Under the pieces are notes generated by a model, which saw only the letters and a list, made by a program, of their open reading frames with translations, was not told the origin of the DNA and did not search any database. This document shows positions 49,683 through 60,522 of a DNA stretch of 64,000 nucleotides, one piece after another. Position 1 is the stretch's first letter; each line of letters begins with the position of its first letter. The stretch covers positions 160,079 through 224,078 of the forward strand of contig CAJQUW010011522.1 in the NCBI GenBank assembly GCA_907163375.1, read 5' to 3'. The translations under genes and the position numbers were made by a program. This DNA comes from Prostheceraeus crozeri. Taxonomy: Eukaryota; Platyhelminthes; Polycladida; Euryleptidae.

Positions 49683-49956
49683 ATGAAAACGTCATGATAA
49701 CTGTTGTTATTTTCACAGATAAACTGCTGATCACAAAAATAATTTTCACGGAATTTCTTTTAAGCACAACACGGTTTGTTTATTGACTTTGTAAATTACG
49801 TGGCAGATGGTAAATGTGAGACAGAAAATTCATATTTCAACTTCAATTGTTTCTATTGTATTCCGACACGACGGCTTCCGTATCCCCTGCGTGTGTGATA
49901 CATTTATGTCATTCTTGGTTATTGTTTTAGTTTCTAGCAGGCCATACCAGCTTGTC

Positions 49957-50456
49957 CACAGAATTCGACAGTTCGTCTCTTCTTCTGTTTGACTAGAAAG
50001 GAAACATTGGAACATGCAACGTTAATGAATTGGCACAATCTGCTGACATAATACCATAGCAATCGAACAATGAGCAACCAGTTCAACATTCAACACGCCC
50101 AATTGCATGAAGTTTCAGTGACTGTTATCAACCGGATCACACAGCAAAGAGACACAGTCGATGTCAAGTTCTACAGAGAAGTTTGTGAACTTTTTTTCAT
50201 GCGCCTGCTAACTTTTTTAATAATGATCGGAGGGCCCCACATTATCGTGGAAACTTTTGTGCAATGATCTGATGAATTCTTCAAATTTGAAAGAATCGTA
50301 GCGATCGGAGCATTTTGAAGGAATTCACAGGAATCTACAAGCGGCGCACGACTATTTTTCCTATCTCTTCAAGGTATAAAATTTTCATTTTGACCACTTA
50401 TTAAGTTCCTGCATGTGCCATCGTTTTGAATCAGTTTGCATTTCTAGAAAAGTGAT
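49957..50456 (+). repeat. Dispersed repeat, partner of 22936-23358
   Basis: Same order of blocks as the copy at 22.94 kb, with a few insertions (for example an extra gtttgtgaactttttttcatg). It lacks the flanking direct repeats seen there. Unknown family. Confidence 0.75.
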
Positions 50457-50689
50457 ACGGTTAAACTATCTACGGTAATTCTGTGAGCTCGTCAGATCAG
50501 CGTTAATTGTGATATGCTATGAATCGGTTTATCATCTATTCAACAGGAGTTCCTTTTTTCAGCATTTAGTTCAACCGACAGACTTATACATAGAAATCCA
50601 AATTTACTCTTTGCTCAAGCTAGTTGGACTACAATAGGTAACAGCATGTGTAATTTGCATGTCGAATACGCATGTGTAATTTCAAGTTT

Positions 50690-50795
50690 TGACTGATGAT
50701 TCAGGCACCAACTTAGTTCCCACGACTGTGTCGTGACGGGGAGTCAATTTCCATTTTAGTCAACTTGAGATCAGCAATCAGTCTATTTCTATGAG
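50690..50795 (-). repeat. Diverged relative of the 242-bp tandem unit
   Basis: caccaacttagttcccacga and gagtcaatttccattttagtc follow the same order as the inverted unit at 20610-20680. It is a single worn copy. Confidence 0.55.
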
Positions 50796-52435
50796 AGACT
50801 GTTGTTTGTTTATCTGTGACAATAACGTAGGTTATCATGACGTTTTCATTATCTTTAACAGCAAATCGGTCAAGCACGCCAGACTGTTTGCAATACTTAA
50901 AAATCTATTTTTTTAATGTTATTCTGTTGGAAATAACGGAGTCAGGCTATTCTATAGCAAGCATGGGTGTATTCGGCCCCTAAAGATTTTCAACACTAAA
51001 AACGCGCTGACATTAGACCGATAACGATAACTACATATTTAGCGACAAATTGAAACAAAATCGCTCTGTGTGTGCAACGTAGCTGCTGCCGTTCATTATA
51101 ATCGTTGAGCCGAGATAAAATCGTTTCGATTTTTTGGTTACCGTTGTCATGCTGGTGTAAGCGGCCCTTGCATGTCAAAAGCGTGACCCTACATAGTGGC
51201 GGTTATTTCCGTCCTCGGACACTTCATAAAGACAATTACTGCAATGACAGGAATGATGCGATGGTATCTCTTCAAAGAATACCGAAGATGGTCTTGTTAA
51301 GGAAAAGTTATGTAAGGGAAAACGGACGATGCGTAATCTAGAAACCGTTTAGTGACGCAGGTCGAGCGTGTTCTTGTTCTGCATCGTCGTATCGGCATCT
51401 CACGCTTCCTTGCCATTGTCTTGTCAAACGGATTCATTTGCCATAATGTTTTGTACCTCCTGTCCTCTCACAGTCCTGTGTCGATGTCTGTTCATCTTAC
51501 TGGACGTTTTCAGTTGTTCCCTCAAAGAAGAAAACAAGCAGGAAAATGATCCAGCATGTGGTCCACGTATCTGTGACAAAGACTTGACTTTGTCCCCTCA
51601 AAAGAATGTGCAGTTGTTATATTTTGACCACCGCGTGCATCATATAGCGCCAGTTAAGGTGAACTCTGAACAAGGATGACTCATAGATGCATGCGCGAAT
51701 CGGTGGGGGTCTGAGGAAGGTGTTCAAGCTTGGGGGTTCAAAATGTCAAAAAAGCGATGACGTAATTACTGCACTTTGGTGACGGAGTTAAATTTAAAAA
51801 GATCAACAACAAGATTGCCACTAGTTAATGGAATCTTCCTCCTTTTTTAGTGCTGATGAAATATCCCCGTGGTTGAAATTGTGCTAGTGCTAAAAATGAA
51901 ATCATATTTCATGAATTCCTGAGTTCTCTAAATAGGTATGAAGAGGTTGGTTGAAGAGGTGGGTGAAATTTTTAATGAGAGAAGATGTGATTTCAAAGGT
52001 GTCAAGCAATGTTGCCAATCAGATGAAATTTGATACTGCTGGCTATAATTCCTTTCCGAAATTGCTAGGAAGTCATCTGGGTGATAAAGTCACCTTTCAA
52101 GGGTAAATCGTACTCAAATATTTCTTAGAAAACTCTACTTAATAACAAAACAGTTGAGTTTGTTTTCAATTTGAAATGAGAAATTTGGAACTGAGACTAA
52201 GAGGCAGACTTCACAGCTTTGACTTACGCATAAGTGACTCTTTTTGCATTATTAAGAATTAATAACTTAATTATTAAGTTATTATTAACTTTTATTTGCA
52301 GCATCAATTTGAAGTGAGTACTTAAATATACTATTTAAAATTATCACATCATCACTTCTGACCTCAAAGATCTCATTACTAGTTTACAACGTGCATTGAA
52401 GACACAGCTTGATGAGTTCGATAAATCCTATTTCT
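50796..52435. other. Unassigned stretch
   Basis: Two overlapping open frames near 51352-51679 have mildly higher GC but no recognisable domain. Nothing else could be defended. Confidence 0.35.
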
Positions 52436-52845
52436 CTAAATGAAAACTTGCACACAGGAATGACAATTGAAATTTGGTAATGAGAACAGAATCTTCATAT
52501 CATTGAACTTCATGCCAAACCCTTTCATGCATGAATAATTTTCAAATATTATTTCGAAAAAATATTTTTTCAAATACAATTTGCGGGCGCTCTGGGCGTC
52601 GTACCAGGTTGTGAAGGGTGCCTTTAGAATAGCATTAATCTCTCCTTTTTTGGCAGCAATTTCTTGCCCATATTTGTTGCGCAATGATGTCGCAAAAGAT
52701 GCGGGTTGAAATGTTGTCAAAAGGCCACAAAGTGCATGGAAGGGTTGATAATTGGTCGGAACTTCTTCACTGCTTGACAAAATAGTCCGTAGGAAGGTGA
52801 TCGCATAACAAGGGTCCGAAAAGTTTTCTGAATTGCATTATTCTT
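52436..52845 (-). other. Coding-like stretch, possible exon of unknown gene
   Basis: The minus-strand frame reads SENFSDPCYAITFLRTILSS and, from a Met at 52780, continues SEEVPTNYQPFHALCGLLTT, then SFATSLRNKYGQEIAAKKGE and so on for about 100 residues before degrading into AT-rich sequence. The amino-acid make-up looks like a real protein, and an acceptor-like aattcag lies at its upstream edge. I do not recognise the family. It may be a host exon or an old element fragment next to the mariner insertion. Confidence 0.3.
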
Positions 52846-52878
52846 TGTCAATTATAGGTTCAGACCAGAAAATAGCTA

Positions 52879-54697
52879 CAGGGTGCGGCAGAAAAACCAA
52901 GTGTTTTAATTTCGCTGTATCTCATTACATTTAGAAATAAAATAGAAATAACTGATGTCAATGTGTTCTTTAGGTCATAGCATTTACGTTTTTGTCCACA
53001 TTGGACCACAATTTATTATTTTTTGTAGCAGTTTTTTTAACTTAATAATTATCGTCATTTTCCCCTTTTATGCACTTAATGAAACGATGTTACAGTAAGA
53101 ACCTAAGTGCTTTGAAAACAAAAGCTTTTAACACATTCACTTTATTATGCATAGTGATCAAAAGCTTTAACACATTCACTTTATTATGCATAGTGATCAA
53201 GATTCAATCGATATCTTGAATGTCAATAAACGTTAGAAATTAACAGTTTTAAAACAGTTCACGCAAACTTGAAGAACCATTAACAGCAACAAGTCTGAGA
53301 GAATGACTGATTGGACTTTAGAACATCGCATCTTTGTGTACGACACTTTCGTAAAATGCAATGAATCTGTGACCACTGTCCAGCGTGAGTTCCGCCGCTA
53401 CTTCAATATCAATAGAAATGATTCAGTGCCTTCTCGGGACACCATCTTAAGATGGGTGAATAATCTTCGTACGCAAGAATCGCTATTGAAGAAAACACCA
53501 CCAGGGCGAATGCGTGAAGTGCGGACTCAACAGAATATTGACAGAGTCAGAGAAGCGGTGGAGCGAAGTCCGGACCGGTCAGTTAGAAGGCAAGCGGTTG
53601 CAATGGGAATCAGTGATCGAACGATGAGACGAATTTTGCATGAAGATCTTAACTTTCATCCATACAAAATGGCGATAGTAAACGAACTGAACACGAATGA
53701 TTATCCCCAACGATTGAAGTTTGCACAGGACATGCTTGCTCTCTATGAAAATGAGGATTTGAAGATCGCGATGAGTGTAGAAGCACACTTTCACCTTAAT
53801 GGCTCTGTCAATAAGCAAAACTGCAGATACTGGTCATCGGAGAATCCCCGGCTTACTCATGAAGCACCTTTACACAGTCCCAAGGTGACCGTGTGGTGTG
53901 CAGTTGGAAGATTTGGCATCATCGGACCTTACTTCTTTGAAGAAGGAGGAGTTACGGTAACCGTGACATCTGAGTGTTACGTCAATATGGTGAAAACGTT
54001 TCTCATCCCGGAGCTGAGAAGACGCCGTCTCAATCGTCGATCTCTCTGGTTTCAACAAGATGGCGCAACAGCACATACTGCTACAAAAACAATTAGTGTT
54101 CTTCGTGAGCTGTTCCCAAATGTACTCATTTCCAAATCTGGTGACATTGTATGGCCACCTCACTCGCCTGATTTATCGATTTGTGATTTCTTTCTTTGGG
54201 GTTGATTTAAGTCCTTAGTTTATAAGGACAAACCCCGCACTCTCGATGAATTGAAGAATTCAATAAGGAATCAAATCGCATCAGTCGGTGTCAATATGCT
54301 TGAGCGAGTCGAAACTAACTTTCAAGAGCGTCTTCGTTGTTGCGTTAAAGAGAACGGTCATCACATGAGTGATGTTATTTTCCATTCGTAATTTTGATGT
54401 TATTTCTGCTTGTCATGATATTTGTATTTTCAAAAAATGAATATTATGTTAAAAGCTTTTGTTTTCAAAACACTTAGGTTTTTTCTCCGATATAATTTCA
54501 TTAAGTGCATGAAAGAGCTATCTATAATTTTAAGTTAAAAAATCTACTTCTAAAAATATGAAATTGATGTCCAATATGGACAAAAACGTAAATGCTATGA
54601 TCCAAAGAACATGTATACATAAGTTATTTCTATTTTGTTCCAATATGTACTGAAATATAGCGTAATTAAAAACACTTGGTTTTTCTGCCGCACCCTG
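52879..54697 (+). mobile_element. Tc1/mariner-superfamily transposon, 1.82 kb, nearly complete
   Basis: TA at 52877-52878 and 54698-54699 flank ends cagggtgcggcagaaaaacc and its exact mirror. The inverted repeats are long: similarity runs about 250 bp inward on each side (to aaaacaaaagctttt), at roughly 80-85 percent by eye. One transposase gene lies between. A 38-bp stretch (aaaagctttaacacattcac...) is tandemly doubled at about 53122-53199 in the 5' leader. Confidence 0.95.
53303..54391 (+). pseudogene. Mariner-superfamily transposase (DD41D spacing), broken
   Basis: The transposase binds the TIRs and cuts and pastes the element at TA. Residues 1-60 form a helix-turn-helix like the DUF4817 type (HRIFVYDTFVKC...RDTILRWVNNLR). 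A second HTH follows at about 75-115 (RRQAVAMGISDRTMRRIL). The catalytic core shows AHFHLNG, where the usual SDEAHFHLNG has become MSVEAHFHLNG, so the first catalytic Asp is Val159. The second Asp (Asp253 in WFQQDGATAHTA) and the third (Asp295 in SPDLSICDFFLWG) remain, 41 residues apart. A TGA at 54203 ends the frame after 300 residues. The same frame then continues 61 more codons (KSLVYKDKPRTLDELKNSI to TAA at 54391). The lost Asp and the stop both argue for a dead protein. Confidence 0.92.
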
Positions 54698-54699
54698 TA

Positions 54700-54977
54700 C
54701 TTATGCAGTGTATTGTAAAAAAATTGCTAGAAAGATGCACATCTGTACAAAATCTGGATAAGGTGCTTATTTAAATAGCACTAACAAATGTCTGATGTAA
54801 CAAACACAGTCCGTACTCTGGATGGGTAGGTATTTGAGGTATGCATACCTTTCATGAAAGAGAAAACGGAGGTCCGATGAACTTATGAGTAGTGTTTGTT
54901 GCTAGTATGTTCTACAGGTGCCAGAATACTTCCTTTGAACATTTAAATGACAGACAAAGTCATCTAGGAAAAATAAT
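54700..54977. other. Unassigned spacer between two mariner elements
   Basis: 278 bp with no feature seen. Confidence 0.4.
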
Positions 54978-56362
54978 TACAAAATGCAGTTATACTAAAT
55001 TTGCAAGACTATTTGTGGCAAGCGTTTTATTATTCACCACAAACAATTTATAGTAAACAGTTTATTGTTAATCAAACAATCTTAAACAGTGCATACAACT
55101 TCAGCGCAGTGTGACATAGCGCTCGGAACGTAGATCAACAGACTATTACTCACCCGAGGTGAAAATTTAACCGTGAAATCGAACAACAAGTCGCATTCAT
55201 TTATCTTGCAATACAGCGAACGCAAGCACATTGTGAAGCATTACTGGAAAACTGGCAATGCGATGGATGTTATTCGTATGTGGCCACATTACTTTGATTC
55301 CAATCCACCTAATCGGAAGACGAATTGCGCGACAAATTCGAAGCAACGGGATCAGTTACCGATGCTCCGCGTAGTGGAAGGCCAAAATCAGTTACAAATA
55401 GGGATGACGAGTTTGCTGCCGCTCAGTTTTTTTATAGAGAACTTTATAGAGATCGGCAGAATTAGGTATTGAACGGCGATCTTTACGACGATCTTGAAAG
55501 AAGTGGGATATAAATGCGACACGCCCAGGCTAATTCATGCCTGATCAAAGATGACGGTGACCGTCGCCTACAGTTCTGTGAAGTTTTAAAGCAGCAAATA
55601 GCTGAGACTCCAAAACTTTTGGACACCATTTTATGGTCCAACGAGACAAATTTTAAGTTGTCGGGTCATATCAGCCGACACAACTGTGCTTACTACGACA
55701 AAATTAATCCACACGTCACATTTGAAACGCAATTAAATCAACCTGGCGTAACCGCATGGGGCGCGATATCGTCAAGTCAAGTACTTGGTCCGTTTTTCCT
55801 TGAAGGATTTGTAACTGGCGAAAACTATTTGGAGATGCTCCAAACTTACGCTGTTCCTCAACTCGAATGGCTTCCAAATTTTTTATCTCTATGGTTTCAG
55901 CAGGACGGAACCCCACCGCATTTTTCACGAGATTATTCGGATACGATTTTCTGGGATAAGTGGATAGGAAGACGTGGAGGTCTATAATGGCCCTCGCGTT
56001 CACCCGACATCACGCTTTTGGACTTCTTCTTTTGAGGAGTCGTCTTAGACTTTGTCTTTAAAACGTCACCACCAAACATTGAACAGATGAAGGAAAAGAT
56101 TGTCCTAGCATTTGATAACATCCGGCAGAATCTGAATGTTTGTCAAAAACTGCAGAAGAGTTGTTGACATATGTGACTCATGTACTGCAGCTGACGGACT
56201 TCAATTTGAACATTTATGATATTGTTTTCATTTCTTAATATTGTTTGATTAATAATGAACTGTTTTATGAACATTTATGACGTGGTATACATTGCTTAAT
56301 GTTGTTTGACTAATAGTAAACTGTTTGCTACAAATAGTCCAGTGACTTTTGCCCACATTGTA
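54978..56362 (+). mobile_element. Second mariner-superfamily transposon, decayed
   Basis: The right end (on the reverse strand, tacaatgtgggcaaaagtca followed by ggactatttgtagc) is mirrored on the left by tacaaaatgcag...gactatttgtggc. Both then continue with aacagttta and caaacaa motifs. The right end abuts a TA microsatellite, consistent with a TA target. The element is about 1.38 kb and more worn than its neighbour, and belongs to a different lineage. Confidence 0.8.
55173..56168 (+). pseudogene. Mariner-superfamily transposase, multiply broken
   Basis: The N-terminal part reads YSERKHIVKHYWKTGNAMDV and MWPHYFDSNPPNRKT, a typical HTH. Then the frame is lost for a stretch. From 55530 it gives LIKDDGDRRLQFCEVL, TILWSNETNFKLSGH (first catalytic Asp changed to Asn), NQPGVTAWGAISSSQVLGPFF and SLWFQQDGTPPHF (second Asp kept). 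A frame change follows, and the third motif region (SPDITLLDFFF) and C-terminal part (TSPPNIEQMKEKI) are found in other frames. At least three frame breaks and one catalytic change make it dead. Confidence 0.9.
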
Positions 56363-56383
56363 TATATATATATATATATATAT
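56361..56383. repeat. (TA)n microsatellite, left of the Penelope-like element
   Basis: About 11 TA units followed by three attga/atattga repeats. With 58347-58401 it brackets the element. Confidence 0.9.
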
Positions 56384-56439
56384 TGAATATTGAATATTGA
56401 AATTGAAAACAAGATTGCTAGGAGCGCACAACATGTTTC

Positions 56440-57660
56440 AGCAGGACGGATTCATCGAAACCTATCTTCTAGAAAGCATTTATACATCAGCAAATTCGAC
56501 AAAGGCAATGGCGTTGTCATTGACAAACGCAGTTCTTATGTTGAAAAAATGACCAATCTGCTCAGTGACAGCAGTCGTTTCAAACCATATTCATGTTGTG
56601 CCCGATCAAAGAAGGATCCGTTCATCCTCGAAGAGGATAGATTTATTCGCAGGCTGACTCAAATGAAAACGAGGGGCCTAATTTCTGATGCTATCTTTAA
56701 GACTGTCAAACCGGTTGGCTCTCAACCGGCGAGACTTTACGGGCTTCCTAAAATCCAAAAAAAACAAAGAAGACCCTCCTTATCGTCCGATCTTGAACAT
56801 GATCAATTCGTATCCTTCCAAATTAGCCAAGTGGTTGGACAATGTTCTCAAACCTCTCATTCCAAAAACGCATACTGTCAAAGATACTTTCGAGTTTGTG
56901 GATTCTCTGAATGGATTAAATTAAGAGAATACACAACTTATTAGCTACGATGTGAAAAATCTTTTCACGAGTATTCCTATTGAGGATACAATTGATCATC
57001 TCCCTATCAGAAAGCAGGCCCTTCGTGAACTTTTGAGGCTAGCCTACACGAACATCCTCTTCTCATTCGATGACAAGCTATTTGTGCAGACCGATGGAAT
57101 GTCTATGGGATCGTGTCTTGCCCCAACTATGGCCTCTTTTGCCATGGACATGATAGAAACTCGCATGAAAAACTTCAACGGTTCTCTCCCTGTCTATTAT
57201 AAACGTTGCGTTGATGACATATTTTGCATTTTTGACAAAAGCTCCGATGCTTCCGCCTTTCATGAATTTCTGAATACCCTTCATCCTGATATCAAATTCA
57301 CGATGGAGCGAGAAGTCAATGAAAGTCCTGTGTTTTTAGATACCAAAGTTGCCAAAAAGTGAGAATGCCTTCGATATCGCTTGGCACCTCAAAGAAACAA
57401 ATACTGGCATTTACATCCCTAATTCTGCTTATGCTCCCAAACGCAATCGCTTGGCTGCTATGAATTCACTCTTTTATCGCGCCTTGAAATTGAATTACAT
57501 CCTAATAATTATCAAAACTCCGTTTCTGCTATTCAAGCTCTTTTTTCAAAAAACGGATTTTCTGAAAGAACTATTTTGCGCATGCGAGAAAAGGTTGAGG
57601 GAAGACACAAAGCCAACGTTGCTCGACCAAACGCTCATGACGACTTTAAATTTATAACAT
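56440..57660 (+). pseudogene. Penelope-like reverse transcriptase region
   Basis: The RT copies element RNA using a nicked chromosomal end. In order: KFDKGNGVVIDKRSSYVEKM, RLYGLPKIQKK, PPYRPILNMINSYPSKLAKW, THTVKDTFEFVDSL, ISYDVKNLFTSIPIEDTI (first catalytic Asp), TDGMSMGSCLAPTMASFAMD, and YYKRCVDDIFCIF (the YVDD-type carboxylate block). Then come SPVFLDTKV and TGIYIPNSAYAPKRNRLAAM. All core motifs of Penelope-like RTs are present in the right order. The region is spread over several frames, so the gene is not functional as it stands. Confidence 0.9.
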
Positions 57661-58100
57661 GGAGCTTCCCCCACATTTCGGAGAGTGAACAAAATCTTCA
57701 TTCTCGTGTAAAAGACATCAATAAGCTTTTACCGCCTGCCATGAAAGTTCGCCCCGTTTTTAAAACCTTGAAAACTGGCAATTTTTTCTCTAATAAGGAT
57801 AAAGTTGTGCCCGAATTAAAGTCTAATTTTGTGTACAAATACACATGTGATCACTGTGAAAAGTGTTACGTGGGCAGCTCTATCCGCCATTTTGCTACCA
57901 GAATCAACGAACATCTGAAAGCGTATCCAACACCAACCGAAATAAGCATGCATGTACATCCACCAAAGAAAGAAAATTTCGATATAATTGCCTGTACTGA
58001 AAACCCTAGATTTCTGGAATCAATTATAATAAAGAAGTCTGACTTTAGCACTATCATGAATGAAATGGCAAGCTCCATTAATACGCTGTTAGATTTGTAA
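57661..58100 (+). pseudogene. Penelope-like GIY-YIG endonuclease region
   Basis: Open to the end of the element. The linker reads SHISESEQNLHSRVKDINKL and VRPVFKTLKTGNFFSNKDKV, then SNFVYKYTCDHCEKCYVGSS, where V-Y, the CxxC pair and YVG form the GIY-YIG core. RHFATRINEHLK, the helix with the conserved Arg, and a C-terminal tail ending SSINTLLDL follow. This endonuclease nicks the target for insertion. Compared with the copies at 25.8 and 60.2 kb it is the most complete in the window. Confidence 0.88.
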
Positions 58101-58259
58101 TCCATGGCTCTATTGTGTATTTTATTGCGTAGCTACTTCCAATGCAAGTGACCTTCGGAATTCACTTCATTTTGTGACTTCAGTGATTTTATCTCGGTGA
58201 CCTAATGACTTGTAATTTTGTGTTTAAAGATTGTTTTAACTTTGTTTGCTTGATTTCAC

Positions 58260-58312
58260 CTGAGGATGGCGAATGATTTGCTGAAACATGTTGTGCGCTC
58301 CTAACAATCTTG
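58260..58312 (+). ncRNA. Degenerate hammerhead-like motif at the Penelope-like 3' end
   Basis: CTGAGGA at 58260-58266 and GAAA at 58283-58286 frame a weak stem II (ggc/gct with a wobble), followed by catgttgtgcgctcct. Position and partial core agree with the hammerheads known in Penelope-like elements, but stem II is short and its closing pair is lost, so activity is doubtful. Confidence 0.35.
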
Positions 58313-58344
58313 TTTTCAATTTCAATAACTTTGGGCTATTTCCG

Positions 58345-58346
<2 letters not shown>

Positions 58347-58401
<55 letters not shown>
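58347..58401. repeat. (AT)n microsatellite, right of the Penelope-like element
   Basis: About 27 AT units directly after tttccgaa. Confidence 0.97.
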
Positions 58402-58403
<2 letters not shown>

Positions 58404-59384
58404 GGACTCCTGGATGAATATGTGGATGGTCAGAAGTGATTTAGTGCGGTATGGGTAAGTACCTGAAGGTGAGTATACTTGCCTATAGGTATTAGTAATG
58501 GCAGGCCAATTAACCGGCCCATATTTCTTTAACTCATTTTAACTTATAAGTCACTGTATGGACCCCTTTGATGCTTCAAACAGATGCCATAGTTATGCGG
58601 ACGCTTACCTCGTACAGACTCTCCGGACCTTTGGATGTGGAACCTTTCATACCTTCAATACAAACCATTTTACTTAGCAGCTCACTGGCAAAGAATTAAT
58701 GCTAAATACATAACATGCCTCGCCCACAGAAGAAGCAAAATAGTTGTTACGAAAATTCTTCAAACCGTGTAGAGATAATCATGGTCGTAAAGGCTTTGAT
58801 TATGAGAATAGCGTCGATGTAGATTACTCATGTTTCATGAAAATACGTAAACGAGCATATTACGAAAATATTATTGATAGCTATTTCTGCTTCCAATTCC
58901 TGCTTCATTGTCAAGGCAATTCATGTTGGAAATTTCTAAATTAAGGAAGCACGTACCAATATAGTAACCCAGATATGAATATCTGAGGCTACCCTACTTC
59001 CTTCACGAATGTCAGGTACATGTAATATTGAATTTATGAATAGGATTAACTTTCCATTTACCTAATTTGCTTATTTAATGTTTCATTCATTTTGTCTTCA
59101 GTTACACCTTTTTTATGAATTATTCAAGCGCCACATGGTTTGAATACGCCGACGAAGCATTAATTTAGAGTTGTTGAACTGTTAGTCCGGTCGGTAGACA
59201 GCACCAGTTTTTGCAGGGAGCGAGGTTGAAAACTAGACTTTCACAGAATGATGTACGACCTATTCCTATTACGAATCTTCTCTAACTCGTATGACGACAA
59301 ATAGATAACATCAAGCGACGAATCGGACGGACATTCTTAGAGGATTCCACAGATATAAAAGTATTCCACCAAGTTATCTACACG
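58402..59384. other. Unassigned stretch
   Basis: No supported gene or repeat. Confidence 0.4.
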
Positions 59385-59990
59385 TCTGCCGAGTGCTATC
59401 TAGTTCCACTTCTTGTCAGATAGGATCAAAGAAAAATACGTGTGGGGCGCAGATTGTAGTTTTAAGCAAAAATGAAATTTTTTTGTTTTCTCTATCATCC
59501 AAGAAATATTAAGTGTGGAGCTACCACAAGATATGTTTATGTCATTTCCCATCATGTGCACGTGTTGATACGATCCAGAGAGCTTTTTTCCACGTATCCG
59601 GTTGTAATGATTAAAAAAGCAAGATATTCAGCGGATACCAAATGTTTATTAGATAAATAGCCAATATTTCGCCTTACGGCTCTATCAAGGCACAATAAAA
59701 ACAGAGAGAATGGCGAGGTATTTATAGAAGGACTAAAAAGAGTTCACAGTTCACAGCAGGGTGCACACAGGCTAAGAGCAAGCTATATGGAAAAATCAAG
59801 CCGTTCATGACAGCCGTTCATCAACATGCCGTCGTGGCGACTGATGTAGAGAGCTTCCACTGCTCTTCTCTTTTGAGTATTGCTCAAGCCTCGATGAACT
59901 ATCGACCAGCGAACGTGAGATTCAGGCGACGAGGTGCTGTGCTTCTCCACGAAATGTTGATGTACAGTACTGTTGTCCTGAGAAAAATGC
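59385..59990 (-). mobile_element. Penelope-like element fragment, left (inverted) half
   Basis: The minus strand carries the C-terminal half of a GIY-YIG endonuclease (VHQHFVEKHSTSSPESHVRW, then QKRRAVEALYISRHDGMLMN ending LDFSI and a stop), then a 3' leader with a hammerhead-like motif, and ends with ttttctttgatcctatctgacaagaag-type sequence at 59400-59437. That end is mirrored at 60452-60492. The fragment meets an oppositely oriented copy at about 59990. Confidence 0.75.
59655..59692 (-). ncRNA. Degenerate hammerhead-like motif
   Basis: The minus strand reads cttgatagagccgtaaggcgaaatattgg: gcc/ggc stem II closed by a GTAA tetraloop, then GAAA. The CTGANGA core is altered by two inserted bases (cTTGATAGA). 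It lies in the 3' leader of the inverted Penelope-like fragment, the expected place. Probably inactive. Confidence 0.4.
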
Positions 59991-60512
59991 GAAGATCATC
60001 TCTCTCGGAATATGTGACACCATACTTTGATTCTGGTAAATCCCTACGCAAGATATTTCATCCCCCGAAACAGAGATTAACATGCAATGACAGCTGTGAG
60101 ACCTGCAGCATCGGAGAGCATGCGAATCGGTGTTATTCTAAGAATCTGATTTATAAAATCATGTGTACGGAATGTGATGCCGTATACATAGGTGAAACAA
60201 GCCGCTGCATTAAATCGCGTCTTCGAGAGCATTTTTCTCAGGACAACGATGCTGTACATGAACATTCCGTGGAGAAGCACAGAAATGAAATGACAGAAAA
60301 AACAGAAATTGAGATGAAATATCACATTGCCAAGAATGATGACTATACATGGGCATGAGCGGTTGATATATCCTCAGCACAAAAAGTAAAATATGAAAAT
60401 ATGGCTCCAGGCTCAGGTCTAAGAGGGTTGATGACCCATTAAATTAACAAATGTTTTTCTTTGATCCTGTCTGACAAGAAGAGGAAGTAATTACAACTCG
60501 ACTGACGCGCAA
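59991..60512 (+). pseudogene. Penelope-like element fragment, right half with GIY-YIG
   Basis: The plus-strand frame gives SLSEYVTPYFDSGKSLRKIF, then CNDSCETCSIGEHANRCYSK (a Cys/His cluster usual just before the endonuclease), then NLIYKIMCTECDAVYIGETS and SRLREHFSQDNDAVHEHSVE, ending at 60358. I-Y, CxxC, YIG and the conserved Arg are all visible. 59938-59990 and 60230-60282 are inverted copies of the same endonuclease segment. The 5' part of the apparent ORF (59807-59990) is therefore antisense to the left fragment and not real protein. Confidence 0.8.
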
Positions 60513-60522
60513 ATTTATAGTA

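Larger units (their letters stand above)
56388..58330 (+). mobile_element. Penelope-like element with inverted end repeats
   Basis: Contains a Penelope-type RT followed by a GIY-YIG endonuclease. The ends are inverted repeats: 56395-56443 and 58279-58327 mirror each other at about 48 of 49 positions (tattgaaattgaaaacaag ... catgtttcagca). Both ends touch TA microsatellites, so it probably inserted in a TA tract. A worn hammerhead-like sequence lies at 58260-58300. Coding is broken several times (about four or five interruptions). Inverted partial end copies are a known arrangement in this retroelement class. Confidence 0.9.

Noticed and set aside
51352-51679. Overlapping plus-strand ORFs of 65 and 103 codons
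   Set aside because: Neither frame shows a domain, and two overlapping frames of similar quality suggest chance openness.
59807-59990. N-terminal 60 residues of an apparent 183-aa protein
   Set aside because: This stretch is antisense to an inverted endonuclease fragment, so the residues are a by-product of the head-to-head arrangement.
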